Assembly (NCBI RefSeq): GCF_025426255.1
Contig: NZ_CP104861.1
Location: 620,001 to 684,000, forward strand
Reading direction: 5' to 3'
From: Pseudomonas fragi
GTDB taxonomy: Bacteria; Pseudomonadota; Gammaproteobacteria; Pseudomonadales; Pseudomonadaceae
Length of the DNA stretch: 64,000 nt
Positions 53,160 through 61,248 of this stretch are shown piece after piece. The position numbers and the translations under genes were made by a program. Below the pieces are notes generated by a model. It was not told the origin of the DNA, searched no databases, and was given only the letters and a program-made list of their open reading frames with translations. Each line of letters opens with the position of its first letter. The stretch's first letter is position 1.

Positions 53160-54146
53160 TTACCCGCCAAACAACGCCTTCTGCCCCTCTGGCGAGGTGA
53201 ACATTTGGTCGCCGTTGTGCCCAACACCAGGCACTTCGATCAGCCGCTGATTCAGCCCCTGCGGATGCTGCTGGCGCAAATACTCAAAGTAGTTCTTTGC
53301 GCGCTCCAGCCTGAAGGCACCCTGGGCTTCGGCTTCGCAGCTTTTATCCAGTGCCGGGTGGTTGGGGTCAGTGTCCTTGGCGCCTAATAAATAGGTAATG
53401 TCGCGTTCAACATAGGCCTGCTCCAGCTGTCGTTTTTTTTGCCCCATGGCGTAGGCGGGCAGATCCTTAAGCCCGTATTTCCAGGTATTGAAGCCCGGGC
53501 AGTTCGCCGAATCAAAGGTCGGAATCGGCCGCTGCGCATTGAAGTACGCATATGACGAAGGGTTGGCAATTACATAGCGCACCTTGATCCCGTCTGTCTG
53601 CAAAGCCTTGTCGGCTTGTGTCGTCAGGGCATAACGCTGCACCACTTGCGCGCCCCCTGAGTGTCCGGCAATCACTACCTCACGCAAGGCCGGGAAGCGT
53701 TTGCGGTCATTGAGGCGCTCAAGGATCTGATCCAGCGCCGCGTAAGAACTGAGCGGCGCCGGGCTCAGCGCGGGGGCACCGGCCATCCAGTCATTGGCAT
53801 GCCAGCGCAAGACCGCGTCGGGCAGGGCATGGCGAGTGCGATCACGCTGATTGAGAAATTGCGGTGCAATGATCAGGGTTGTGGATAACTGCCCGGCTTG
53901 CGTCGCAGCCTGTTCGGCGCTGCGTAAATAGGTCTGGGCATTGCGCAGGCGCCCATGAATCACAATCAATGCGCGCTGCACCTGTGGCAGTGGCCGCTTC
54001 CAGTCCTGGCTCAGCCCCACGCTCAACTCGCCGGGGCCAATATTCAGACGCTCGGGGCTCAGTTCTTTAACCCCGTGCTCGGCCGCCTGAGCCATCGAGA
54101 AGGCCAGCAACAGGCCTATTATTGGCGCGATTGAGCGCACTAGCAT
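53160..54146 (-). CDS. Secreted alpha/beta-hydrolase-like protein
   Basis: A 328-residue protein with a signal peptide (IGLLLAFSMAQAAEH). The nucleophile elbow is GHSGG (EVVIAGHSGGAQVV), and there is a C-terminal histidine in PGVGHNGDQMF. A region RALIVIHGRLRN fits the oxyanion-hole strand. It may be an esterase or lipase in the periplasm. It starts immediately after the stop of the ypfJ gene without a gap, so the two genes probably form an operon. The substrate is unknown. Confidence 0.75.
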   Translation of the reverse strand: MLVRSIAPIIGLLLAFSMAQAAEHGVKELSPERLNIGPGELSVGLSQDWKRPLPQVQRALIVIHGRLRNAQTYLRSAEQAATQAGQLSTTLIIAPQFLNQRDRTRHALPDAVLRWHANDWMAGAPALSPAPLSSYAALDQILERLNDRKRFPALREVVIAGHSGGAQVVQRYALTTQADKALQTDGIKVRYVIANPSSYAYFNAQRPIPTFDSANCPGFNTWKYGLKDLPAYAMGQKKRQLEQAYVERDITYLLGAKDTDPNHPALDKSCEAEAQGAFRLERAKNYFEYLRQQHPQGLNQRLIEVPGVGHNGDQMFTSPEGQKALFGG

Positions 54147-55037
54147 CTAAAGCTTCGCTGCCGAGAAGGTATCGCACTGATTGATATTGCCTTGTGCAAA
54201 ACCGGTCTTGAACCACTTCACCCGTTGCGCCGAAGTGCCGTGGGTAAAGGAGTCGGGCACCACGCGGCCTTGGCTTTGTTGCTGCAAACGATCATCACCA
54301 ATGGCATTGGCGGCATTCAAGGCCTCATCGATATCCCCGGGTTCCAGCCAGTTAAGGCGTTTTTGCGCATGGTTGGCCCACACACCTGCCAGGCAGTCGG
54401 CTTGTAGTTCCTGGCGCACCAGCAAGCCCCCGGCCCCCTCCATGCGCTGACCTTGTTGGCGGGCCATTTGCATTTTTGACGAGACACCCAGCAGGGTCTG
54501 CACGTGATGGCCCACTTCATGCGCGATCACATAGGCTTGGGCGAAATCGCCTCCGGCCTTGAAGCGCTGGGTCATCTCCTGGAAGAAACTCATATCCAGA
54601 TAGACCTTCTGATCGGCCGGGCAGTAGAACGGCCCGGTTGCGGCCGAAGCAAAGCCGCAGGCCGAGTTCACTTGGCCGCGAAACAGCACCAGGGTCGGGT
54701 CTTTATAAGTGCGACCAGCTTGCTGAAAAATTTGCCGCCAGGTGTCTTCGGTATCGCCCAGAATCGCCCGCACAAAATCAGCTTGTTGATCATTAGCGGG
54801 AGGTGCATGCCCGGCTTGCTGGGTAATCTGGGGCGAAGATTGCTCGGTAAGCTGGCCGCTTAACTGCCCGAGAATCTGCATTGGGTCCTGTCCGGTTAAC
54901 AGACCGATACCCACAATCACCACCACAGCCACCAGGCTCAAGCCTTTACCGCCGCCGATCCGCATCCCGCCGCCCCCGGTGCCTTGATCGCGCACGTCTT
55001 CAACGTTGTCGCTACGTCGGCCTTTTTTCCAAAGCAT
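54147..55037 (-). CDS. ypfJ: YpfJ/KPN_02809-family neutral zinc metallopeptidase
   Basis: A 296-residue membrane-anchored metallopeptidase. An N-terminal membrane helix (KGLSLVAVVVIVGIGLLTG) is followed by a Gln/Pro-rich linker and the peptidase domain, with the zinc motif HEVGHH in VIAHEVGHHVQTLLG and the downstream ELQADCLAGVWANHAQ. It begins MLWKKGRRSDNVEDVRD as expected for the family. It is immediately followed by the alpha/beta hydrolase gene. It could have a cell-envelope role. Confidence 0.92.
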   Translation of the reverse strand: MLWKKGRRSDNVEDVRDQGTGGGGMRIGGGKGLSLVAVVVIVGIGLLTGQDPMQILGQLSGQLTEQSSPQITQQAGHAPPANDQQADFVRAILGDTEDTWRQIFQQAGRTYKDPTLVLFRGQVNSACGFASAATGPFYCPADQKVYLDMSFFQEMTQRFKAGGDFAQAYVIAHEVGHHVQTLLGVSSKMQMARQQGQRMEGAGGLLVRQELQADCLAGVWANHAQKRLNWLEPGDIDEALNAANAIGDDRLQQQSQGRVVPDSFTHGTSAQRVKWFKTGFAQGNINQCDTFSAAKL

Positions 55038-55270
55038 GGGGGTAGTCCTCTGATAAATCGTGTATTCAAGTGTTGTAGCTGAGTTGGGACAATGCCAGCC
55101 CGGCTGTCAGACGCTTGTTAATTGGCGAAGGAGTATGGCATTTGGGTTGATGGGTTTGCAGGTGAAGGCTACAGAGTGTATCGGCCTTTTGTGGGTAAGG
55201 GCTGACTGACGAGGGTGGGAGTGGGTCGTAGGGTGTGTTGCTCTATTCGTCCTGCATTCCCGAGGTTTCA

Positions 55271-56299
55271 GTGAGCTCCCACTTTTTAAATACGCCACAT
55301 CAGACTTCGACCATTGGTTTCACCCATGTAGTGAAACTAATCAAAAATGCCCAACAAAATGCCGTTGTTGCCGTGAATACGCAGCTAATCGGTTTGTACT
55401 GGCAGGTGGGTGCTTTTATCAGTCAAAAGCTGGAACGAGCTGAGTGGGGGGACTCTGTAGTCGAGCAGTTGGCAGTTCACATCGCTGCTACCCAGCCTGG
55501 GCTTCGAGGGTTTACCCGTCGCAACCTGTTCCGCATGCGTCAATTTTATGAGGCATATAGAGAGGATGAAAACTTAGTGTCAGCACTGCTGACACAATTG
55601 CCCTGGACTCACCATCTGATGCTCCTGAGTCAGTGTAAATCCGCTCAGGAACGCGAATTTTATATGCGCAGCGCCGTTGTCCAAAAATGGTCGAGTCGTG
55701 AACTGGATCGTCAGTTGGGGAGCGCGTTGTTTGAGCGAATGGTGATTCGCCCAGCCAAGCTTTCCCCTGCATTACAGGAACGTGTTGCAGGTGTAACGGA
55801 TGTATTCAAAGACGCTTATTTTGTTGAGTTTCTTCAGCTACCCAGCGGGCACAACGAGTCGGGGTTACATCGAGGTTTGCTGGGGCGTTTAAAGGAGTTT
55901 CTGACTGAGTTGGGCCATGATTTTTGCTTTGTGGGCTCAGAGTATCCATTACAGGTAGGAACCAGGGATTTTGCAGTGGACCTGCTTCTGTTCCATCGTG
56001 GCTTGAATTGTCTGGTCGCGATTGAATTAAAGGTAGGACGCTTCGAACCTGAACACTTGGGCAAGCTCAACTTCTACCTCGAAGCGCTCGACCGCCACCA
56101 CCGCAAAGCTCACGAAAATCCGGCAATCGGAGTATTACTGTGCGCCAGCAAGGAAGATGAAGTGGTTGAATACGCGCTGAACCGCTCGCTGTCGCCCGCT
56201 TTGATCGCCGAATATCAAACCAGGCTGCCGGACAAGAAGATTCTGCAAGCCAAGCTGCATGAGTTTTATCTGCAAAACGTCCCTGTAGATGACACGTGA
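55271..56299 (+). CDS. yhcG: YhcG-type PDDEXK nuclease domain protein
   Basis: A DUF1016/YhcG-family protein of about 342 residues. The N-terminal DUF1016_N segment contains VVKLIKNAQQNAVVAVN and LIGLYWQVG. The C-terminal PDDEXK nuclease-like segment contains FAVDLLLFHRGLNCLVAIELKVGRF with the D-ExK core and EPEHLGKLNFYLEALD. The GTG at 55271 is chosen because GAGG is 5 bases upstream; the frame also opens at GTG 55235. It is a solitary gene with a slightly different codon style, suggesting transfer. Its biological role is uncharacterised. Confidence 0.85.
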   Translation: MSSHFLNTPHQTSTIGFTHVVKLIKNAQQNAVVAVNTQLIGLYWQVGAFISQKLERAEWGDSVVEQLAVHIAATQPGLRGFTRRNLFRMRQFYEAYREDENLVSALLTQLPWTHHLMLLSQCKSAQEREFYMRSAVVQKWSSRELDRQLGSALFERMVIRPAKLSPALQERVAGVTDVFKDAYFVEFLQLPSGHNESGLHRGLLGRLKEFLTELGHDFCFVGSEYPLQVGTRDFAVDLLLFHRGLNCLVAIELKVGRFEPEHLGKLNFYLEALDRHHRKAHENPAIGVLLCASKEDEVVEYALNRSLSPALIAEYQTRLPDKKILQAKLHEFYLQNVPVDDT

Positions 56300-56334
56300 C
56301 CCCACCTGATCCCCGCTCCGGAGTTGTAAGCCTT

Positions 56335-57264
56335 GTGAACATTGATACCCGCATCAAGTACCGCCACCTCGTGTGCTTTCTGGAGATGGCGCGCCAGGGC
56401 AGTCTGGCGCGGGCGGCGGATGTGTTGGCGGTAAGCCAGCCGGCCATGTCAAAAACCCTCAAGGAGCTTGAGGAACTGCTGACGGTCAGCCTGTTTGTGC
56501 GCAGTAAAAGCGGCGTCACTCTGACCGAGGCCGGGGTGGCGTTTCTGCGTTATGCGACGCCTTCGGTGCAGGCGTTGCGCGAAGGGGTCAATGCCTTGCG
56601 TGGCGGTGAATATGTAGGAGGTACGGTGCGTCTGGGGGTGTTGTCGACGGTGGAGAGCCTGCTGATACCCGAACTGGTGCAGCGTCTGCATGCCCGGCAT
56701 TCGTCGCTGGTGGTGAGTGTTGTAACTGGACCGAGTGCGTATCTGTTATCGCAATTGCGTGTAGGTGATGTTGACCTTGTGGTGGGGCGCATGACCGACA
56801 GCCCGGAAATTCAGGGCATGAATTTTGAACATCTTTACAGCGAATCCATGACCCTGGTGGCGCGTGCAGGTCATCCCCTGACACAAGGCCCGCTTGACCG
56901 CAGTTTGCTCGAAAACTACCCACTGGTATTGCCGCTGGCCAACACCACTATTCGTGCCTTTGCCGACAGCCTGTTTGTGCAATGCGGCATCAGCCAGTCC
57001 CGGCAACGGCTGGAAACTCTGTCGATTACCCTCAGTCGGCGCTACGTGCTGCGCAACGATGCGGTCTGGATCGCGCCTCTGGATGCCGTACGCCTCGACC
57101 TGGCCAGTGGCGAGCTGCAGGAAATCGACCTGGGCCAGCGCGAGCCGGGCGGCTCGATCGGTATTTGCAGCAACGCCCACGTACCGATGTCGGTGGCGGC
57201 GCAGGGCTGTGTCGAGGTTTTACGTGAATTGGGCCGGGCCTATGGGGAAGGGATTTATCCATAA
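56335..57264 (+). CDS. pcaQ: LysR-type regulator PcaQ
   Basis: A 309-residue LysR regulator that activates protocatechuate genes in response to ring-cleavage intermediates. The N-terminal HTH is RHLVCFLEMARQGSLARAADVL with SQPAMSKTLKELEELL, and the effector domain contains VRLGVLSTVESLLIPELV. The GTG at 56335 has GGAG 11 bases upstream. It lies in the same direction as pcaHG rather than divergent. A box, ATAACC-N4-GGTTAT, overlaps its stop codon, suggesting it controls pcaHG and may feed back on its own transcript end. Confidence 0.88.
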   Translation: MNIDTRIKYRHLVCFLEMARQGSLARAADVLAVSQPAMSKTLKELEELLTVSLFVRSKSGVTLTEAGVAFLRYATPSVQALREGVNALRGGEYVGGTVRLGVLSTVESLLIPELVQRLHARHSSLVVSVVTGPSAYLLSQLRVGDVDLVVGRMTDSPEIQGMNFEHLYSESMTLVARAGHPLTQGPLDRSLLENYPLVLPLANTTIRAFADSLFVQCGISQSRQRLETLSITLSRRYVLRNDAVWIAPLDAVRLDLASGELQEIDLGQREPGGSIGICSNAHVPMSVAAQGCVEVLRELGRAYGEGIYP

Positions 57265-57276
57265 CCATATGGTTAT
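57261..57276 (+). promoter_or_regulatory. PcaQ box upstream of pcaH
   Basis: ATAACCATATGGTTAT is a perfect palindrome and matches the ATAACC-N4-GGTTA pattern reported for PcaQ sites in rhizobia. It overlaps the pcaQ stop codon (57262-57264) and lies about 87 bases upstream of the pcaH ATG, a plausible activator position. Confidence 0.7.
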
Positions 57277-57362
57277 GTATTGGGCTGACCTTTTCAGTAG
57301 TCCTTGGGCGTCTGTTGTTTGAAACTGGCTTCTAGCCTTTATAAAAACAACAGGAGATCGAC

Positions 57363-58082
57363 ATGTCCGATGCAGACAGCCGGCGTTTTATCATCCGTGA
57401 TCGCAACTGGCACCCCAAAGCCCTGACGCCCGACTACAAAACCTCGATTGCCCGTTCCCCGCGCCAGGCGCTGGTGAGCATCCCGCAGTCGGTTAGCGAA
57501 ACCAGCGGCCCTGATTTTTCCCATCTGAAATTTGGCAAGTTCGACAACGACCTGCTGCTCAATTTCAACAATGGCGGTTTGCCTATTGGCGAGCGGATCA
57601 TCCTCGCGGGTCGCGTGTGCGATCAGTACGGCAAACCGATTCCTCACACCCTGGTTGAAGTTTGGCAAGCCAACGCTGGCGGTCGTTATCGCCATAAGAA
57701 CGACCGTTACCTGGCACCGCTGGATCCCAACTTTGGTGGCGTAGGCCGCACCTTGACCAACAGTGAAGGGTATTACAGCTTCCGCACCGTCAAACCGGGG
57801 CCTTATCCGTGGCGTAACGGGCCAAACGACTGGCGCCCGGCGCATATTCACGTCTCCATCAGTGGCCCCTCGATAGCCACGCGGCTGATTACCCAGTTGT
57901 ACTTCGAAGGCGACCCGATGATCCCGATGTGCCCGATCGTCAAATCGATTACCAACCCCGAGGCAGTGCAAAGCCTGATTGCTCGGCTGGACATGGGCGC
58001 GGCCAATCCGATGGATTGCCTGGCGTATCGCTTTGACATCGTGCTGCGCGGTCAGCGCCAGACTCACTTCGAAAACTGCTGA
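57363..58082 (+). CDS. pcaH: Protocatechuate 3,4-dioxygenase beta subunit
   Basis: The iron-bearing subunit that cleaves protocatechuate to beta-carboxy-cis,cis-muconate. The protein is 239 residues with the intradiol dioxygenase fold. It shows [17 protein letters not shown], then [19 protein letters not shown] with a Tyr/His ligand region, and [12 protein letters not shown] with the His ligands. GGAG precedes the ATG at 57363. pcaG follows after 11 bases; both subunits form the dimer units of the oligomeric enzyme. Confidence 0.96.
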   Translation: MSDADSRRFIIRDRNWHPKALTPDYKTSIARSPRQALVSIPQSVSETSGPDFSHLKFGKFDNDLLLNFNNGGLPIGERIILAGRVCDQYGKPIPHTLVEVWQANAGGRYRHKNDRYLAPLDPNFGGVGRTLTNSEGYYSFRTVKPGPYPWRNGPNDWRPAHIHVSISGPSIATRLITQLYFEGDPMIPMCPIVKSITNPEAVQSLIARLDMGAANPMDCLAYRFDIVLRGQRQTHFENC

Positions 58083-58093
58083 GGAGCCCCGTC

Positions 58094-58699
58094 ATGCCTA
58101 TCCAATTGCTACCGGAAACCCCATCGCAAACTGCTGGCCCCTATGTACATATCGGCCTGGCGCTGGCTGCGGCCGGCAACCCGTCGCGCCCTGAAGAAAT
58201 CTGGAGCGAGATGGCCAAGCCGGACGCTGCGGGCGAGCACGTCGTGCTGTTTGGCAACGTCTATGACGGTAATGGCCACCTGGTGCGCGACTCTTTTCTG
58301 GAGCTGTGGCAAGCCAACCATGAAGGGGTTTATGACGAAGACTTTGATTCGGAAAAAGCCTTCAACAGCTTTGGCCGTACGGCGACCACCTTCGATGCAG
58401 GTGAGTGGACGCTCAACACCATCAAACCTGGTGTGGTGAACAATGCGAGCGGTGTGCCGATGGCGCCGCATATCAACGTGTCGCTGTTTGCCCGTGGCAT
58501 CAACATTCACCTGCAGACGCGCCTCTATTTCAGCGACGAGTCGGAGGCGAATGCCAAGTGCCCGGTGCTCAATCTGATCGAGCAGCCACAACGCCGCGAA
58601 ACCTTGATCGCTCATCGCTGTGAAGTGAATGGCAAAACGGCCTATCGGTTTGATATCCGTATTCAGGGCGAAGGGGAGACGGTGTTTTTCGACTTTTAA
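58094..58699 (+). CDS. pcaG: Protocatechuate 3,4-dioxygenase alpha subunit
   Basis: A 201-residue subunit with the same fold as PcaH but without the full iron ligand set. It reads LPETPSQTAGPYVHIGLALA, LELWQANHEGVYDEDF and MAPHINVSLFARGINIHLQTR. GAGGAG lies 8 bases upstream of the ATG at 58094, and the gene directly follows pcaH. A short truncated REP element comes after the stop. Confidence 0.96.
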   Translation: MPIQLLPETPSQTAGPYVHIGLALAAAGNPSRPEEIWSEMAKPDAAGEHVVLFGNVYDGNGHLVRDSFLELWQANHEGVYDEDFDSEKAFNSFGRTATTFDAGEWTLNTIKPGVVNNASGVPMAPHINVSLFARGINIHLQTRLYFSDESEANAKCPVLNLIEQPQRRETLIAHRCEVNGKTAYRFDIRIQGEGETVFFDF

Positions 58700-58714
58700 T
58701 ACGCCACAACACCT

Positions 58715-58761
58715 GTAGCAGCTGCCGAGGAACGCAGCCTTCGTTCCTCTGCAGCTGCTAC
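58715..58761. repeat. Short REP element
   Basis: GTAGCAGCTGCCGAGGAACG and CGTTCCTCTGCAGCTGCTAC are near-perfect complements with a tiny loop of 7 bases. It is a single REP hairpin of the same family as the 145-base composite copies. It lies between pcaG and the convergent DMT gene. Confidence 0.85.
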
Positions 58762-58766
58762 GAAAC

Positions 58767-59651
58767 TCAAGCGCGGCCGCGCCTTTGCTGCCACGCCGCC
58801 GCCAACCCGCTGACGCAGATAATCGCAATACCGACCCGGCTGGCCAGGTCAGGCGTGTGGTCGAAAAGTAACCAGCCCAAAACCCCGGAAAACACGATCT
58901 GGCAATAGCTGAATGGTGCCAGCAATGCCGGTGCCGCCACGCGAAACGACTGGGTCAACAGCAAGTGAGCAGTCATGCCCAGGGAGCCCAGCGCCAGCAT
59001 TTGCAGGCCGTGGGCCAGGGTCGGGGTTTGCCAGAAAAACGGCACCAGCGCACTCATCACCAGCACATTGAACAGCCCGGCAAAGAAGTTACTGGTGGTG
59101 GGGCTGTCATATGCGCTGAGTTTGCGCGTGAGGATCTGATAACAGCTAAAGCAGAGCGCTGCGGCCATCGGCAATAACACCGCTGGGGTAAACAACTCGC
59201 CCCCGGGGTGAATGATGATCACCACCCCGATAAATCCGCATACCACGGCCAGCCACTGCCCACGTGTAACCGTCTCGCCCAGTAAGGGCCCTGACAAAGC
59301 CGCTACCAGTAGCGGTGCCAGAAAGTTGACCGCCGTATTTTCAGCCAGTGGGATGAACAACAACCCATAGGTGAAAAACAGGCCTGAACCCAACAGGCAA
59401 ATGGCCCGCAACACCTGAAGCAAAGGCCGTTTGCTGCGCAGTACCCGCAACCCTGACTGCGGCAGAAAGATCCCCGCCATCAACACGGTGTGCACCAGAT
59501 AACGTGCCCACACCACCATCACTACCGGGTAAAAACCACTGAGGTACTTGGACAGCGCATCGTGACTGGAGAACAGCGCAGTGGCTGTCACTATCAGCAA
59601 GATGCCCTTCAAAGGATGGTTCACCCCCGAAAGGGGCGTGGGCAATGTCAT
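58767..59651 (-). CDS. DMT/EamA-family transporter
   Basis: A 294-residue protein with ten hydrophobic segments in two EamA units. The N-terminal part reads LLIVTATALFSSHDALSKYLSGFYP; the second unit contains LARKLSAYDS-type linker sequence RKLSAYDSPTTSNFFAG and a C-terminal GVLGWLLFDHTPDLASRVG. The substrate is unknown. It lies between pcaG and the MFS gene, on the opposite strand to pcaHG and the same strand as the MFS gene, 24 bases downstream of it, so it is probably co-transcribed with the MFS gene. Confidence 0.85.
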   Translation of the reverse strand: MTLPTPLSGVNHPLKGILLIVTATALFSSHDALSKYLSGFYPVVMVVWARYLVHTVLMAGIFLPQSGLRVLRSKRPLLQVLRAICLLGSGLFFTYGLLFIPLAENTAVNFLAPLLVAALSGPLLGETVTRGQWLAVVCGFIGVVIIIHPGGELFTPAVLLPMAAALCFSCYQILTRKLSAYDSPTTSNFFAGLFNVLVMSALVPFFWQTPTLAHGLQMLALGSLGMTAHLLLTQSFRVAAPALLAPFSYCQIVFSGVLGWLLFDHTPDLASRVGIAIICVSGLAAAWQQRRGRA

Positions 59652-59675
59652 CGATGACCTCGTTGTGTCTATGCG

Positions 59676-61004
59676 TCAAACCTGTGGGATTTTGCGCGGT
59701 GCCATGAAGTACATCCACACTAACGCAATGAAGTACATCGCTGGAATCATAGTGAACAACAAGGTGTAATTATTGTTCGTGACGGTCAGTACATAGCCCA
59801 CGAACTGAGTCATAAACATCCCGCCGATAGCGGCGCACATGCCGCCAAAGCCGAACACGGTGCCCATCATGTGCTTGGGTGTGTAGTCCATCACCATGCT
59901 CCACACGTTGGCAGTCCAGGCCTGGTGCGCACCCAGTGCCAGAGCGATTGCGCCCACCGCGACCCACAGGTCGCTGGAGCCTGCAGCCATCACCACGCCG
60001 ATGATGCTGATTGCGCACAACAGCATCGATACCAGCCGTGCCTTGACCGCCGCCATACCGCGCTTGATCAGTACCGAAGACAGAATTCCGCCGCCGACGC
60101 TGCCGAAATCTGCAGTGATGTAGATGATGATCAGCGGGATGCCCATCTGGGTAACGCTGATGCCCAGGTTGTATTGCTGGTTGAGGAACGGAGGCAACCA
60201 GTACAGGTAGAACCAGAACACCGGAGCTGTCATGGCGTAGGACAGGGCGAAGGCCCATGTGCCACGCATCTTGAGGATGGTGCCGAAAGAAACGGTGGTT
60301 TGCTCAGGCTCTTTTTCTTGCTGGATGTAGTCCAGTTCTGCCTGGCTAACGGTTGGATGTTCTTCTGGGTTGTAGTACTTCAGGCCCCAGAAAATCAGCC
60401 AGATACCGCCCAATGCCGCCATGCACAAAAAGGCCGCTTGCCAGCCCCACACATGCAACACCAGTGGCAACAGCATTGGGGTGAACATGGCGCCGACGTT
60501 GGTCCCGGCGTTGAAGATCCCGCTGGCCACAGCCCGCTCGCTGGCCGGGAACCACAGGCGCGTGGTTTTCACGCAGGCAGGGTAGTTGGCGGCTTCGGTC
60601 AGGCCCAGGATAAAGCGGCAAATCATAAAGCCCGCCGCTGAAGTAGCCAGGCCATGAGCACCGGTAGCCAGGCTCCACAGCAACACGGCGCAGAAGAACA
60701 CGCGCTTGACCCCGACTCGGTCGATCAAACGTCCCTGCAGGACGAAGCCAATGGCGTAGCCCACCTGAAACCAGAAGTTGATATTGGCGTAGTCCATCGC
60801 CGTCCAGCTCATCTCTTTGGCCAGGATCGGTTGCATGACGCCCAGGGCGGCACGGTCGATAAAGTTCAGCGTGGTGGCGAAAAACACCAATGCAAGCATG
60901 CCCCAACGGGTTTTGCCAATTGCCAGGGTGCCGCGGATCTTGTCGCCGATCCCTGCGCTTGAAGCGTGGGCAGAGGTAGTGCGTGCAGTCGGAGAGGGGA
61001 CCAT
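59676..61004 (-). CDS. MFS transporter, ACS-type (probable quinate/shikimate-pathway carrier)
   Basis: A 442-residue MFS carrier of the anion:cation symporter group with 12 membrane segments. Typical motifs are NFIDRAALGVMQPIL, VGYAIGFVLQGRLIDRVGVKRVFF and GLTEAANYPACVKTTRLWFP. It has an extra charged N-terminal tail of about 30 residues, whose end could instead be the true start. It is divergent from quiC and shares its operator region. Import of shikimate, quinate or 3-dehydroshikimate is inferred from context only. Confidence 0.88.
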   Translation of the reverse strand: MVPSPTARTTSAHASSAGIGDKIRGTLAIGKTRWGMLALVFFATTLNFIDRAALGVMQPILAKEMSWTAMDYANINFWFQVGYAIGFVLQGRLIDRVGVKRVFFCAVLLWSLATGAHGLATSAAGFMICRFILGLTEAANYPACVKTTRLWFPASERAVASGIFNAGTNVGAMFTPMLLPLVLHVWGWQAAFLCMAALGGIWLIFWGLKYYNPEEHPTVSQAELDYIQQEKEPEQTTVSFGTILKMRGTWAFALSYAMTAPVFWFYLYWLPPFLNQQYNLGISVTQMGIPLIIIYITADFGSVGGGILSSVLIKRGMAAVKARLVSMLLCAISIIGVVMAAGSSDLWVAVGAIALALGAHQAWTANVWSMVMDYTPKHMMGTVFGFGGMCAAIGGMFMTQFVGYVLTVTNNNYTLLFTMIPAMYFIALVWMYFMAPRKIPQV

Positions 61005-61248
61005 GGTTGTTTACCCGTTTCTTGGAATTGTTATGTGGTGTTGCTCAGCTTTTGACGCAAGTAGTTCGGACTTGATGGTGGCGAGTGGACGAAAAATCGT
61101 CAATTCAAGATAGGCCATAATGTTCGATAATCGCACGCAAAACTAACCAGTTGGTACAGATTGGTTGCTCAATAATAGGGCGCCCTTAATAATCAAACCA
61201 TTAAGAAATGCCGTTGCCTGCAGGCTGCGCCAATCCTGGGAGTTATTA
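61005..61248. promoter_or_regulatory. Divergent control region of the MFS and quiC genes
   Basis: A gene-free region of 244 bases. It contains a near-palindrome, AACCA-N12-TGGTT with a GTAC centre at 61145-61166, that may bind the TetR regulator encoded at 63226. No strong sigma-70 pair was identified. Confidence 0.6.
61145..61166. promoter_or_regulatory. Candidate TetR-type operator
   Basis: The 22-base segment begins AACCAGTTGG, has GTAC at the centre and ends ATTGGTT. Eight of eleven base pairs are symmetric, including the outer AACCA/TGGTT. It lies about 83 bases upstream of quiC and 141 bases upstream of the MFS gene. TetR operators of this size and symmetry are usual. Confidence 0.5.
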
